A DNA stretch of 64,000 bases from Rhexocercosporidium sp. MPI-PUGE-AT-0058 (Eukaryota > Ascomycota > Leotiomycetes > Helotiales). Where the stretch lies: NCBI GenBank assembly GCA_020746875.1, contig JAGTJL010000020.1, positions 1,240,001-1,304,000 on the forward strand, given 5' to 3'. Made by a program: the position numbers and the translations under genes. Positions 10,824-22,836 of this stretch are shown here, piece after piece. The notes under the pieces are model-generated. The model was not told where the DNA came from. It worked only from the letters and a program-made list of their open reading frames with translations, and did not search any database. Position 1 is the stretch's first letter, and each line of letters opens with the position of its first letter.

Positions 10824-12489
10824 TCAGTACTCATCACCGCCATCAATCGCCACCACAGCTTTAACAAGTACCTTCCTCACCACCTCACCCCTACTCCCCT
10901 CACCAACCACATAAACAACAGGACTAACAACAACATCCACCCTCGCTCCATCAAACCTCCTCTCCCCATCATCAGCATAATCCCCTCTCATTCCCATCCC
11001 CATACCACTTCCAATGCCTTTAAACAACTCCATCACTCCCTCCCCCTCCCTCCCACTACCCCAAAACCCTTCCCTCAGAACCTCCCTCTCATCACCAACA
11101 ACCACCCTCCCTCCACTCCTCGCCCTAGCCCTCAGTCTCACAAACAACCTCGCAGCCTGGGATATAATCCCATGCAGCGCCTTCTGCATCATCATATCCT
11201 CTGAAGATGATAATTTGCGCATGAGAGGCGAGATCTCACCGCTGGTGAAGCAGGATACGAATGTTGCTGCGAAAGCGGAGATTTTATGCTGGATGGATGA
11301 TGAGGATGAGGTGGAGGGGTTCTGATTTTGGATTTGGGGATATGATGAGCTGAGGAGCTCTTGGTGATGCGTGAGGAAATATTGAGTGCGCCAGGATTCG
11401 GCTGAGGTTGGGGAGTCTGGATGAAGTTTGTTAGTCAGGTCATGTCATCTCTCCTTGTTTCTCATTCTCTGTGTAGAAGTAAAGAACAAAAACAAGTACC
11501 ACAAAAAAGCGAAAGCCAAACTTACAATTCCACAAATCCCGAAACGTGTCCCCCAAAATCGTGCTCCTCGTAATCATCTGCAAGCCAGCCTCACTGCCCT
11601 TCCGCTCCCCTCTCCCATCCCTCTCATCTCTTCTCCCATCTCTGCCGTCTCTCCCCTGACTGTCTCTCTTACCCAAGCTCGCCCTCTTTCTCTCCTTATA
11701 CCTCGTTCTAACAGCATTCGGTTCATCGGCAAGGAAAAACGCATTCTCCCACATCCCGAGGTAGATCTCCCTCGTTAGTAGTGTGGCAAGAAGAATTGCG
11801 TTTGTTTCTCCACTCTCCTGGCCCATTCCCCTCTCTCTACCCCTCTCACTGGACCCCGAGCTAGAATTCGAAGTCGCACGACTCCTATCTCGTGTATCTC
11901 GGGAAGATGCACTATATCTTCTCTTCTGTCTTTTGTCCTGCTCCAACACAACGGGCCATGAAACACCTCTCTGCCCATCAACGTCCATCTCTCTCACACC
12001 ATTCTTCAGCACAGATGGTATGTCGTTCCAGGCACCTATGCTCATACCCCTATCCCTCTCTTTCTCTTTCCTCCCCTTCCCTTCTCCACCTCTCTTTCCA
12101 TTTCCTCGCCTGTCGCCACCATCATCACCATCCACACCCCCGCCATAAACGGCAGCGAAATCCCTAACCGAAGCATGTAATTCCTCTACTGCAGCTCTCA
12201 GGACATGATCCGGATCAGAGGGGAAAATGTTCTGCGTCTGAGTCTGGGATTGATTCCATGCCTGTGCTTGCGCCTGTGCTTGAGCTTGGGCCTGCAAATC
12301 GAGAGTTACTGCGTGCGCATGCTGAAGCTGTGAATCTTGCCGCGTGAGGGTCCGTTGGAGTCTTATGAGCTGGGCGTGAAGTGAGGCGTTCTCTTTAATG
12401 AGGCTTGTGTTTGCTTGGTTGTGGATATGTGTGCGGGCACTGGGATTCGGAAGGGAATAGATGTTGTGAGGGGTGTTGTAGATGCCCAT
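10824..12489 (-). CDS. low-complexity coiled-coil protein, two exons, 518 aa
   Basis: Exon 1 is 12489-11526. The 109-bp intron 11525-11417 starts GTAAGT, has a CTGACTAAC branch region and ends CCAG. Exon 2 is 11416-10824. The phase-1 junction restores Tyr and leaves an open frame to TGA/TAG-type termination at 10824. Residues ~30-60 look like a short coiled coil (IKENASLHAQLIRLQ). Next come a Gln-Ala dipeptide run (coded at about 12261-12297), a Gly/Asp/Arg-rich disordered middle, and a more ordered C terminus with HKISAFAATFVSCF and several Val-rich strands. The purine-strand bias is strong: the plus strand is CT-rich throughout. I do not recognise a family. It is likely cytosolic or nuclear, with no signal peptide or membrane helix. 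Confidence 0.65.
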
Positions 12490-14534
12490 CTTTGCTGTAG
12501 TATGTTGGTGTTCGGTCGATCTGGTGTAGCGGTTTTCTTTTCCCTATTTCGTATTGAAGAAGTGAGGGAGATGAGTCGGGCAAATGTTTGTAGATCCCTC
12601 TCTCGTGAAGGCTTTTCTTTTGGTTCGCTTCCTTGGTGAAGAGGCTATGGAAAGTAAAGCAATCAATACTTTGTGAAGAGAAGGTATGTCGGGCACCTCA
12701 CCCCAACATCCCGGAAGCTGAGCATCTGATATGCATTTCCATGGAGTAGTAGATCGGGCGTGGATAGTATTCCCGTGCTCCTACTTCCGTCCAGCACACC
12801 CTCAAGTACTCACACACGCCCGAGTACACTTCACCGAATACGTCCTCCCGAAGAGGATCTGATATACTCTAGTCTCACCGCTGCCCTTCAGAAAGGGCAG
12901 TCATGATGACACAGCTCCAAGCTCGGCACTTGTCGCTCCCTCGCACACCCTTAAAACAGACACACACCTTCTCCCCAGCGCCCAGCTCCCTACCCCCTCC
13001 ACCAATCCACCAGGGCGTCATCAATGATAAGATCCTGTCCGTCTGGTTTCATAAGGTGCGGTGCGGCTCCAGGGCCGGGGGCGCGTATCACAAGCACGTC
13101 GCACAAGGCTGGCTTGCTTGGTGTTCTGCATATCAACGGGGCGCATTTCGCCACACGGCTACGCCCGAGTAATATGCGTCGGGCGTCAGATTTTTCGTCG
13201 CATTAGGAAGTGTGGTAGGTAGGTAGGTTAGTGAGTGATTGTTCGGTGTGAGGTCTGGTGGTGTGATGCTGTGATCCTGGCAGCGAGGTAGATACATGCT
13301 TCACATGTGATTCTGATATTGCGGCTGTGGCTCGAAGGGCGGGTTGTTGTTGCTTGACTTGGCATGCGGATGAGACGAAAATGATGGGATTTGGAACTTC
13401 AAAATGGCAGACGAAGAATGGGGGTGTGGTCTTTAGAGAAACAATACAGAGCAGCGAAGGAACATAAACTGCATATCTCACGTATTTGATAATATGAGCC
13501 AAGAGATCTAGAAACTACCTCCGTCCATTCGAGATCGCAGGTAACACCGAGCAACAGTGAGCTCACTATTTTCTAGTGCAACGTAAAGTAACACACACGA
13601 GGGTCCATGAATGCTCACAGGAGTTGGTAATCTAATTCCTTGACGATTACTCCGAAAGTGCAACGCTAGTAGTTATCGTAGGCAGACCTACAGTAGGAGC
13701 AAGGCAGCGATTAGCAGATTTCAAAAGCACGAGTCAAGAGGGAAAGGTCACGACTGTGGTCGGATCTGAAGCCAGCAGTAGGACATAGGCTGTGGCAAAG
13801 ACCGAGACACTTGTCTCCCAAACAACAAGGATTTGATGAGAACGCCGAGGTAGCGACACCTCGTAACACTTACACAAGCAGCCCTATCACGATGTATCGA
13901 GCCAGCACTCGATAGAAGAGGCATTATTAAATTTGAGACATCACATTTGATTACCGACACATACACAAATACAAACCAATGAGATAGAATCCCTTTTTCA
14001 TTTTTCATAAAACAAGCAAAGGGAAGAGGTCCGTCGGACTAGCGCAAAGGAAAAAAGTGTCGAGCCAAGCCAAGCCAAAGGAGAAAGCGAGCCAAGCAAA
14101 TCTCGAAGCCATCATAATAAATACAGATTTGTTGGTCCCGAGGAAAAGGTGAAAGAGAGGCAGAAGGGAATGGGGGAGAAGAGAAGAAAGAAAAACAAGA
14201 AAGCGGCCCAATTTTGTGCCTTCTCGCCCTCCACAGCCGATTCTTTTTGTCTTGTCGAAATAGCCTCTCCCGTATCAAAGCCCGTGCAAGCAAGCAAACT
14301 CCTCGTATCCATCATCTGTCTTGCCACGAAAAAATCACATAGCACAAATCTGGCCTCTCAGAAGCCGGAAAGATTATGCTCCATCCCAAGTGCTCCCCCA
14401 TTCCTCATCGTTCTCTCGCGGTATTAAGGATCAATGATTATAAGAGACAACAAGAATCGAAAGTAAGGTGTTTGTTTGTCGTGTCGATACCAAGGTAACG
14501 GAGGTACGTCCGGCGCAGAAACGAGGCTGGCGGC
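12490..14534. other. 2-kb intergenic region
   Basis: Holds the promoter of the 518-aa gene (from 12490 up) and, at its far end, the 3' flank of the septin gene. Several short ORFs (for example near 12903-13172 and 14149-14427) lack splice partners, domains or conserved-looking composition. I see no gene in it. Confidence 0.5.
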
Positions 14535-16546
14535 TTAGCGGAGAGAGAATCCCTTCCTCTTTCCCTTCTCTTCTAGTGGTCTTCCACTCTCCACTCTCGA
14601 CTTCTTCTCTTCCAGCTCCATGCGTTGACGTTCGAGCTGCTCCTTCATCTCGCGATGGCGGGCATACAGTTCCTCTTCGCTCTGCTTCAGCTTGCTCTCC
14701 TTCTCGGCGACCTTTTGCTGGAAGACCATCTTCATCTCGGCCTCCATCTTGGCGAGCTTCTGCTCGTGGAGTGTGCGCTCCTCCTCTTGCTTGACCGCTG
14801 GGTTGACCTCCTTGAATACACTTGGGTCTTGAGCGACACCCATGGCGGTGAGCTTCTCGGATCTGTAGTTCTCGTACAGAGCGTTGTTGGTGTGCTCCTT
14901 CAATTCCTCCATGTGGGTCCGGATGAGCATCTGGCGCAACTTGACGAAGTCGCAGTGTTCCTCGTTATCAACCTCGATGATGCCCCAAGGGTACTTACGT
15001 CCGCGAACCTTGCGACCATCGGTGCTGGTGATCTCAGAGTTGGCACCAACGACTGCGAATGGAACCTTAGACATGATCTCATTGTTCTCGGCAATCGTTT
15101 CCTCATCATCAAGCTCATATCTGGGACCCTCGAATATCTGGATGGCGTGGTGCTTGATATCTGCGAGAATCTGGAGAGGTCAGTACGAAAGTCATATATA
15201 GGATAGAATAGTCTTACCCTGGACTTGAATGCCATAATTTCCTCATCGGTCATGGTGTCGGCCTTTGCGATGACTGGGATCAAGTTGACCTTGGTATGAA
15301 GTCTGCGCATGACCTCAATATCCAATGGCTTCAAGGCGTGGCCAGTTGGCTGAATGAAGTAGACGCATGCGTGAACACGGTTGTCAACGATGTTCATACG
15401 GTTGACCTTGTTCTCGGCATCTAAGTAGGCATCGAATCGTTGCTCAATGTTATCCACAATTGGTCGCCACGACTCATCGTTGTTGACGAAATCACCAAAA
15501 CCAGGGGTATCAACAACAGTCAAACGCAGACGAACACCATTCTCCTCGATATCGGCACTTATAGACTGAATGGAAACGGTTTTTGGGATGATGTCGAGGC
15601 TTGGTCCCTTTCGCTCGCGAGGTGGGTAGAGAGAAGTGTTGAACAGGGTGTTAACCAGAGTCGACTTTCCGAGTCCAGATTCGCCTACGAACATTAGTAA
15701 GGTTAGCAAAACAGACTGAACTTCAACTTACCAACTACCATAACATTGAAGTTGAACCCCTTTCGGACACTCTTGCGGTGCCATTGATTAGGGAGGTTTG
15801 CGAATCCAACGTAACCGGTCAACTTTCTTCGCACAATGTTGCGCATATCACTAGCTTGTTGAGCAGCAACTTTAGGGTCGCTTGAACTGACGCTCTGTGG
15901 TACCTCTAAAGGAGAAGTAGGCTTGCCATTTGGAACAGGCGCAGGGGATGCTCTCGTAGGTGCCGCAGGGGCAGCGCCGTTGGTGGCTGTATAGTAGCAT
16001 AATATGTCAGCCCAATTCTCTGTTCTGTGCTTCCGCTCGGTCTGATTGAGCTTCTCGGCCACCCAGTCTTCCATGGATCCTTCCGCAGCGAGAACGACGT
16101 TGTTCAGGATTGGAGTATCGACATCAAGCATGCTGTGGTATGGCAATGTATTTGTGATTGATCGCTGGTGGCGATGGAGGCTTCCAGGATAGAGACGCAG
16201 GCCGCTCAGTTCATCGTACTTGGTGGGTACGAGTGAAGACTTTGAAGAGCTCTCGGATTGAGAGATTCGAGATTGGTGGAGCAAACTTGCAAAGGCGGAT
16301 GCCATGGTGGTGAAGTAACCAGCCAAAGTGGTGTGCCCCTTGCTCAATCCGTTTGCAAGTTGTATCAACACTCCTTAAAATGTAATTGAAAGCATGCAAG
16401 CTCCCTACAAAAAAAAGATTGGAGGCAAACGAGGTCGGTCCAAAGCAGGGTGTTGCGTTCCAAGGGTGGCTCGCAGACGTGATGTTGACTCTGTCCTGAC
16501 TCTCCGAGTGCTTCCTGCTCGAAAAGAAATGTAATTGCTTACCCAT
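14535..16546 (-). CDS. cdc3: septin, Cdc3/AspB group, four exons, 453 aa
   Basis: Filament-forming GTPase of the septum, bud-neck or hyphal collar. Preferred model: exon 1 is only ATG G (16546-16543), intron 1 16542-15987 (GTAAGC...TACAG), exon 2 15986-15732, intron 15731-15685, exon 3 15684-15218, intron 15217-15171, exon 4 15170-14535. All phases match and the start becomes [11 protein letters not shown]. Motifs: septin polybasic region before [11 protein letters not shown]-loop GESGLGKS (87-94), DTPGFG (145-150), AKAD (226-229), the septin-unique element with [14 protein letters not shown], and a C-terminal coiled coil ending [10 protein letters not shown]. The strings [14 protein letters not shown] and [19 protein letters not shown] place it with Cdc3/AspB. 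An alternative, N-terminally longer form could start at an ATG at 16306 inside intron 1. Confidence 0.93.
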
Positions 16547-18061
16547 GGTCTTTTTTTATGATGTGGAAGGATCGATTGTGGTGGTTGTGAGGGAAAGTGC
16601 GAGGTAGAATACTGTTGGGAAGAAGTTCAAGGTCAGCTTTCATGTACATTTGCAGATGGATCGAGATGCACGGCATCGGATAAATCTCAGAACAGGACCT
16701 GTGCCAGCATCCGCGAAGGTGCTGTGCTGTTCTGTTCGTATTGACAGGGTGGTGTGCGCAATGCATGAATACGATCGGCACATACCAAAGAAATCGTCCT
16801 CAGCCAACAATCCTTCGCGTTTCGCGCAGTCGCCGTTGAAGAAGGATATGTGGATATCGCCGGTAGAGATCGATCTGGTGTCGGCGCGTTTGCTGTCAGT
16901 TGTGCTGTTGGTGTTGGTGTTGATGGAAGGAGGAAGTGACCAAAGTTTTTGGAGATTGGCCTGGAGATTGGAATGGGAAAGGAAGGGGAAGGGGGAAAAG
17001 GGGTTGCAGGGATCTGCAGCTGTCATTTGCTCGGGTGATTTGTGCGCAGACAGGACGAGACTGGACGTACGTACCACAGAGTGACGATCGAGAATACAAT
17101 TGAAGTGGTGAGAGAGAAGGACGAGAAGAGAACGGGGTTGGTTGTACAATGTATCCTCGAGGGAGAATCGCTGGGAGTTGAGATGAGTTGAGTTAAGGTG
17201 AGGTTGCGCGAAAGGAGACCAAGTCGAGAAATTAAAGGCATGGAAGCTGGGGAGAGCCGAAAGGGGGCGGCTGCCCAGCTTTCACGTGACCTGATCTAAC
17301 ATGATTGGATTAAAATGCCCTAGCGCGGAAGCCAATATCTCTGCCGATTCTCTCTCCATTGGACAGCAGAGTCAGGGGGAAATCCACCAACCCCAACAGC
17401 ACCTGCACCTGCACTCACACTCACCACCAGCAGCAGTCTGTCCAGTCCTCCGCAGCCACCAGAGCTGCAGGTGTGGAGTCTGAATACACGAAAGCATCGA
17501 GACTAGGGGACAAACAACATAGGAGAGACTCAAGACAGGGGAGAAGGTGGCAGGAGATGAGATGAGATGCCAGGAGTGAACTGGTAGAGGAATACTCTTT
17601 AGGTGAGCAAGGCAACCAATCAATCCATCCATCCAGCCTGCTACGACAGGTGAGACAAGACAAGATGAATGAGGAGCTGACACGACCTGGATCGCCAGCA
17701 CAGCAAGTGAAGGCAGGTCCCGTGACTCCGCATGCGAAGAAACGTTTCTCGTGTATTCGAGCCAGCAGAGGATCCCGATTCGATAATCGCATGTCACAGC
17801 ATTCTTTGTTGACAATTGCTAATTGTTGGTACCAGTAACCGCTCGGGGAAAGCGCGTCCCGACAACTACCAAGTTTGACCAAACTCGTCAAGCTACCTAT
17901 TCAAGCAGCACTCGCCCAGGACAGACCAGACAGGACGTCGACTTTCGATTTGAGAAGCGTAAGTCACAGCAGTCTTTGATAACATTCCACTAACTATTAC
18001 GATCAGCAATACCTAGAAGGCCACCATCCGGACGGCTGCCACCAGTGCCTGGAGGACCGTC
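16547..18061. other. divergent promoter region, septin / 2EXR gene
   Basis: 1.5 kb between the septin start and the 2EXR start. It contains a CACGTG palindrome (17283-17288) and CT/GA-rich tracts typical of a fungal 5' leader. A 169-codon minus-strand ORF (16640-17149) is compositionally biased and lies where the septin leader should be; I do not call it a gene. Confidence 0.5.
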
Positions 18062-18865
18062 ATGCCCCAGCTTCCGATTACCAAGTACCTCAGCATGTGT
18101 TCAGCTGGCCGCGCCAGGTGGAAAGAGCTCAAAACGCAAGAGCGGAGAGCCTCGAGGATGCCGACTCCTCTCAAAAGCTTCCCTCTGTTCCCCAAGCTCC
18201 CCACGGAGATCCGCTGTATGATCTGGGACCTCGGTCTCGAAGCCCGCACAGTCGAGATACAGTGGACCGAAACTCGTGGATTCTTCACCCGAGTTCCAAC
18301 CCCTAATGTCCTCAGAGTTTCTCGTGACTCGCGTGGTGCGGTCAAGTTGAAGTACCCGCTTTGCTTCGGTAATGTTATCTACAAGCCAAGCACTATCTTC
18401 AACTTCTCCCTCGACGCCCTGTACATCGACCAAGACCTTCAACATCAAGCTCTCCATTTCCTTGCCAGTCTCAGTTCCGAAGAGATTGCCAAAATCCAAT
18501 ACCTCGCGGTCGACTCTTTCCTAAATGAAGATTTTGAGATTGGCGGTGAGATGGAGTGGAATTTGATTGAGGCGTACAGGAAATTGGCTTTCAGCATGCC
18601 TGCCCTTCAGGAATTCCACCTCGTCCACAATCTTGTTCACTGCACGGAAGATCCTATCAAAGATGGAGATGCACCAATGGAGCTATATGAAGAGTGGCCG
18701 ATTGGAGTCTGGATGCAACACTGCTGTGATTCGGACGACTTCCACTACGACGACGATGACTATATTTGCGAGGACCACGAGCTTCCGGATGCCGATGTAG
18801 CAACGGCCGGTCTGAAGGTACCAAAGATGGGCGCAATCTGGGGATGGCGACCAATCAAAGACTGA
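18062..18865 (+). CDS. 2EXR-domain protein, 267 aa
   Basis: Single-exon gene from ATG 18062 to TGA. After a basic N terminus it has the fungal 2EXR layout. The first motif is FPLFPKLPTEIRCMIWDLGL followed by ARTVEI (about residues 40-67); the second is the PNVLRVSRDSRGAVK repeat (about 80-95), followed by a strand and helix with FSLDALYIDQD. This domain is abundant in Pezizomycotina and resembles an F-box-like entry motif; its biochemical role is not established. The C terminus is very acidic (DSDDFHYDDDDYICED). There is no signal peptide or membrane helix. Confidence 0.85.
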   Translation: MPQLPITKYLSMCSAGRARWKELKTQERRASRMPTPLKSFPLFPKLPTEIRCMIWDLGLEARTVEIQWTETRGFFTRVPTPNVLRVSRDSRGAVKLKYPLCFGNVIYKPSTIFNFSLDALYIDQDLQHQALHFLASLSSEEIAKIQYLAVDSFLNEDFEIGGEMEWNLIEAYRKLAFSMPALQEFHLVHNLVHCTEDPIKDGDAPMELYEEWPIGVWMQHCCDSDDFHYDDDDYICEDHELPDADVATAGLKVPKMGAIWGWRPIKD

Positions 18866-19375
18866 ATGTGCGGCAGTGTAGTCTTTCATGTCGCGAGGTT
18901 GAGCCGTGACAGGCGGTAGTTCGTGAGTTTCTCTTGCTTTATCTTTGCTTTTATCGGATACCCAATATTGCTTGTATGAGCTCCTTCTGATGGAGATACG
19001 ATTCATGAATTACGGATACAAATTAGCTAGAGCTATGTTGCTGGGGAGATCACAATCAAGTGGCTTTTCACCTTAACACTTGCAGAGCATGTTCCAAGGA
19101 CCACAAGTAACATTGCTACCTACCTTGATAAATCCCCAACATCGCAATCCCCAAGCCTGATCCAGGGTCCACTCATCCCCATCATGAGCCCCTCCAGCGT
19201 CGCCATCATCCAACACCTCTATTCCTTCCCGTTGCCAAACCCCTTTATGTCACAGCTACCTTTCACGACATTCAACCCACCGCTCGCGAGCGCCCACACA
19301 AATCTCCATCTCATCACACCCAGCGTCTCAACTCATCAGCCTCATGCAATCGACACCCGACCAGTCTGCTCACCC
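18866..19375. other. intergenic (convergent 3' ends)
   Basis: Spacer between the 3' end of the 2EXR gene and the 3' end of the small secreted protein gene. No gene seen. Confidence 0.5.
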
Positions 19376-19830
19376 CTAAGCGCAAGGCGGCGGGAACATC
19401 TCTTCAATAACCTTATTAATAGCCTCCGAATGACATCCAGGACATTTACAAAACTGTCACCCCATACGTCAGCCATCAATCTTCCCCTCCCATCCCTCCC
19501 GTCATTTCCTTTTCCCTCATCTCTCCCCCTTGCCCAAAGTCCCTAAATATTCTCTCTCTCCACACACACACACAAATAAAGAACAGGAGATCATACCTTC
19601 ACACTCCCCGCCACCTCACTCGACATCCCCTCGTAAACTACACATGCTTCCAACGCCTTCTTACTTAACGTCCCTCGTTTCTCGATCACGATCTGCTCGA
19701 TGCATTGGCTTGAATTTATCACGTCCATGCATTCGAGACTTCCTTTTGGGCAGCCGTCTTGGAGGGAGGTTTCTTGGGCGTGGGAGATGGCGAGGAAGGT
19801 GAGGGTGAGGACGTAGATGGGGAAGTACAT
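19376..19830 (-). CDS. small secreted cysteine-rich protein, two exons, 103 aa
   Basis: Exon 1 is 19830-19597, the 143-bp intron is 19596-19454 (GTATGA, GGCTGACG branch, GACAG end), and exon 2 is 19453-19376; the junction is phase 0 and ends at TAG. The first 18 residues (MYFPIYVLTLTFLAISHA) are a strong signal peptide, cut before or after Gln-Glu. The mature ~85 residues have eight cysteines: DGC, LEC, SQC, EAC, then a cluster FCKCPGC and a terminal PPPC. Even cysteine number, small size and secretion fit an effector-like or antimicrobial-type small secreted protein. I see no match to a named family; spacing is not a canonical CFEM. A dinucleotide CA run (19559-19575) lies inside the intron. 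Confidence 0.68.
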
Positions 19831-20408
19831 CGTGGCTTGTGCGTGGTGTGAGAGAGATACGCTTCCAGGAACTTGAGGTAGAAATTGAGAAGCCTGGCGA
19901 AGACCAGAATACACTTCTTCTTGACGGATTAATAAATATTTCCTCATCCCCTTTCGCTACCATAGATCTAGCATATCAGCTCATGTTTATCCACCTTCCA
20001 AGCCCCACTTCGCTTCGCCATGGTTTCCCACTCGAAAACTGCAACAATACCGGTATGCCCCACTTTCGGCACCTGGGATTCTCGATGTTTTTGATTGTTT
20101 ACAATATGGGTGTAAGCCTCCCCATATTGCTTTCTAGGGGGTGGCGTTCTGCCTGCCCGTTTAAAACGGTTCGGCTCGAGCATCATCACAATATACCCCC
20201 CGCTATTGGTGGTACTGTTCTGTGCAACAACTCGAAAGATTGGTCTATCGTTGTGCTTCCACATTGAGGGTATTAGGCCAGGCTTTTGGGTGATATCATA
20301 TCAATAGAGGTTATGTTCTTGGATGACTTCCCATCCTTTACGTTTCATCTTTCCATCACTTAATTTTCGTTTTGGATATTCCTTGAAGCACGGTAGAATC
20401 ACTTCAAG
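19831..20408. other. divergent promoter, secreted Cys-rich protein / DUF1996 protein
   Basis: 578 bp shared by two divergent genes that both encode secreted proteins. Short ORFs on both strands at 19839-20267 have no support. Confidence 0.5.
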
Positions 20409-21716
20409 ATGCATTGGTGTATATTTCTTCTCTTGGTACTAGTTGTACCAAGCGAAGCAGTCGTCCGACTCCATTGCTCACAACTCGTAACCGAGCGTCT
20501 CGATCCTCTTGTCAGCCCAGGCCTAAGTCCCTCGAGTCACGTCCATCAGATCGTTGGAGGCGTAAGTCCACATCTCCTACTCTTTCTCCCATTTCTGTCC
20601 CCATTGACTCCTCTCCTACCCTTCTCACGCATACGTGCCCACAGAACTCCTTCAACGCAACAATGCTACCATCCAAAGACATGCCCGGAGAATCAACATG
20701 CACCAGCTGCCAATACGTCGACGATTTCTCCAACTACTGGACCGCAGTACTATATTTCCGCGCCCAGAACGGGAGTTATAAACGCGTGCGGCAGCTGGGC
20801 AATAATCAATTCGAGAAAGCTAATGGAGGTATGACGGTCTATTACCAACAAGATGCTATTTATGACCCATTGCAGAAGTCGAAAGTCACTGCATTTAAGC
20901 CCGTAAGTGTTTTGCATACGCAACCAATCTCTTTTTCTTGTCTATTTGGAAGCTATTGGGACATGTAAGTGGGAATATATTCAACAGAAGACTTATTGAC
21001 AACTTCCTTCTACAACACCAGGGCTTCCGCATGTTCATCGGCTCTATCTACGCCCGCACCCTCACATCCGCTGCCCAATTCCGCCAATTGACATACACAT
21101 GCATGGACACTTGGACCCAGCGCGCCCCCGAAACAGCCGCCTTCCCAACCCGCAAATGCGCATCCGGGATCGTCACCTCCCTCCGGTTTCCCACCTGCTG
21201 GGACGGCATCAATCTCGACTCACCGGACCACATGTCGCACATGTCCTACCCCTCCACTGGCACGTTCGAGAGCAACGGCCCCTGTCCATCCACGCACCCA
21301 GTGCGGACAGCGCAGGTCATGTTCGAGGTCGTGTGGGACACGAAAGTCTTTAATAATGAGGAGTGGCCGAGCGACGGGACGAGTCCTTGGGTGTGGAGTT
21401 TTGGGGACGCGACGGGCTATGCGAATCATGCTGATTATGTGTTTGGCTGGAAGGGGGATAGTTTGCAAAGGATTCTGGATACGCCTTGTAAGTTTAATTG
21501 CGAGGAGAGTGGGTTGAAGGTGCAGAGTGTGGACGAGATGAATAGGTGTACGATGGAGAGGAGTGTGGAGGAGGATATTGATTCGTGTAAGTGTGATGGC
21601 AGTTCTGAAGAGAGGGGAGGAGATCGTGGTGTGGGGATTCTGTCTGACTTGATATTGTAGGGCTTCCTATTCTTCCTGGTGGATTTCATGCCGGGCGTAC
21701 ACCAATGTTGAGATGA
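20409..21716 (+). CDS. secreted DUF1996-domain protein, four exons, 343 aa
   Basis: Exons 20409-20561, 20645-20902, 21022-21586 and 21661-21716; introns of 83, 119 and 74 bp with GTAAGT donors, phases 0, 0 and 1. A signal peptide covers residues 1-18 (MHWCIFLLLVLVVPSEAV). The rest is a complete DUF1996 domain: SSHVHQIVGG, SFNATM, the TCTSCQYVDDFSNYWTAVLY block, then CWDGINLDSPDHMSHMSYPS. The His residues in HVHQ and HMSHMSY and paired cysteines are the conserved features of the family. DUF1996 proteins are secreted or wall-associated in ascomycetes, sometimes fused to WSC domains; this one has no WSC domain. Catalytic activity is not established. Confidence 0.9.
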
Positions 21717-21930
21717 AGTCGGTAGGCTGTGCGATGAGGTAATATGTATGGGGAGAATGTAGATCATATTCCTCTGTCGAGGATTGAGGTCTTTATTTTG
21801 GTAGATGTTTATTCTGTATTGTAATTAGGGGTGGTGGATTAGAACGTGAGCCGGGTCCTGACCCAGACGAACCACTTCTGCTTCTCAACACCAAGCGCAC
21901 TATGTCCCAGCTGTAAGACATCCCTGCCCC

Positions 21931-22836
21931 ATGACTGGTGACCCAGACCTCGACACCGAATTCGAACAAGGTCTAGAAATCATCGAACACGAAATGGAGA
22001 TGTCCCGAATTTCATGACCCTGTTCGGGGTTTCGTCGTAGGTTTCCCAGAATTTGAGATTAAGTTGATGAACCTAAGTAAGTGTGTAATTTAGATATATC
22101 GATGGGTCGAGGGAAAGGACGCTGCTTGGGCGGCCTCTATGCTGAAAAGGATTCAGAACAGCGTGCGCAAAAGTCTGTTGTCCGATTATCTTGTCAGCCC
22201 TCGTGATGATATCCTGGAATTTTACAATCTATATGTCTTCGATGATGAAATTTTTGCTATGTACATTTCGCAGCTGTCCTAATATAGGAGGCATTCAAAT
22301 GCTAATTATTCTTGAATGGTTGAAGCCGGGCATCGATTGAAGATGTCAGAGCGCGCTTTGGTGACTGGGCTCCCAAAAGCTTGAAGGTCAGACTTCGATC
22401 TAATATGGCCTGTGCTTTCGATGAAGTACGCCACATTGGTGTAGATACTACGCCGAGATAGTTATACAGCGTTTTGGTAGACCAGATCTGCCTGGAATCG
22501 TTGGAATATCCATTCCCTGGTAAAGCCCCAGTTCTAAAGCTCGTTTGTGGAGGCTGGGAGAATCTATGGAGTCCGGAAGTAATGCAACAAAAATTCAGCT
22601 CGCCATATCATGCTGAGATTACTGAATATAGCGACTGAATATAGCGAGGAGGGTGCGGGCTGGACGTACATGTGTATAGATCAGTATATGGAGGTTACAT
22701 CAACTTTCTGACGGGCAATTGGGTCGATGCATATGTCGCACCACCATATATGGAATGGATGGAGGATGAGACCGCAATGATTGGCCATTTGAGACATCAG
22801 GATGTTGTCAATGAGAAAAGTGTCCTTGAAGATTAG
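21931..22836 (+). pseudogene. decayed or unusually intron-rich hypothetical gene
   Basis: Several stretches look coding but do not join simply: from 22095, RWVEGKDAAWAASMLK and DYLVSPRDDILEFYNLY; from 22335, ASIEDVRARFGDWAPKSLK; from 22475, QICLESLEYPFPGKAP; and 22685-22836, NFLTGNWVDAYVAPPYMEW to TAG. One junction works as an intron (GTACAT at about 22259, TGCTAATT branch, end GAAG near 22327), giving in-phase AI-RASIED. Other breaks need frameshifts or tiny introns. I treat it as a degenerate gene of unknown family; a multi-exon intact gene remains possible. Confidence 0.35.

Noticed and set aside
14625..15206. 193-codon plus-strand ORF rich in Leu
   Set aside because: It is exactly antisense to septin exon 4 and follows its codon periodicity; the septin match decides the strand.
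16640..17149. 169-codon minus-strand ORF upstream of the septin
   Set aside because: Biased composition, no domain, and it lies where the septin leader/promoter is expected.
19184..19546. 120-codon plus-strand ORF
   Set aside because: Ser/Pro/Leu-rich shadow antisense to the 3' exon and intron of the small secreted protein gene; no supporting signals.
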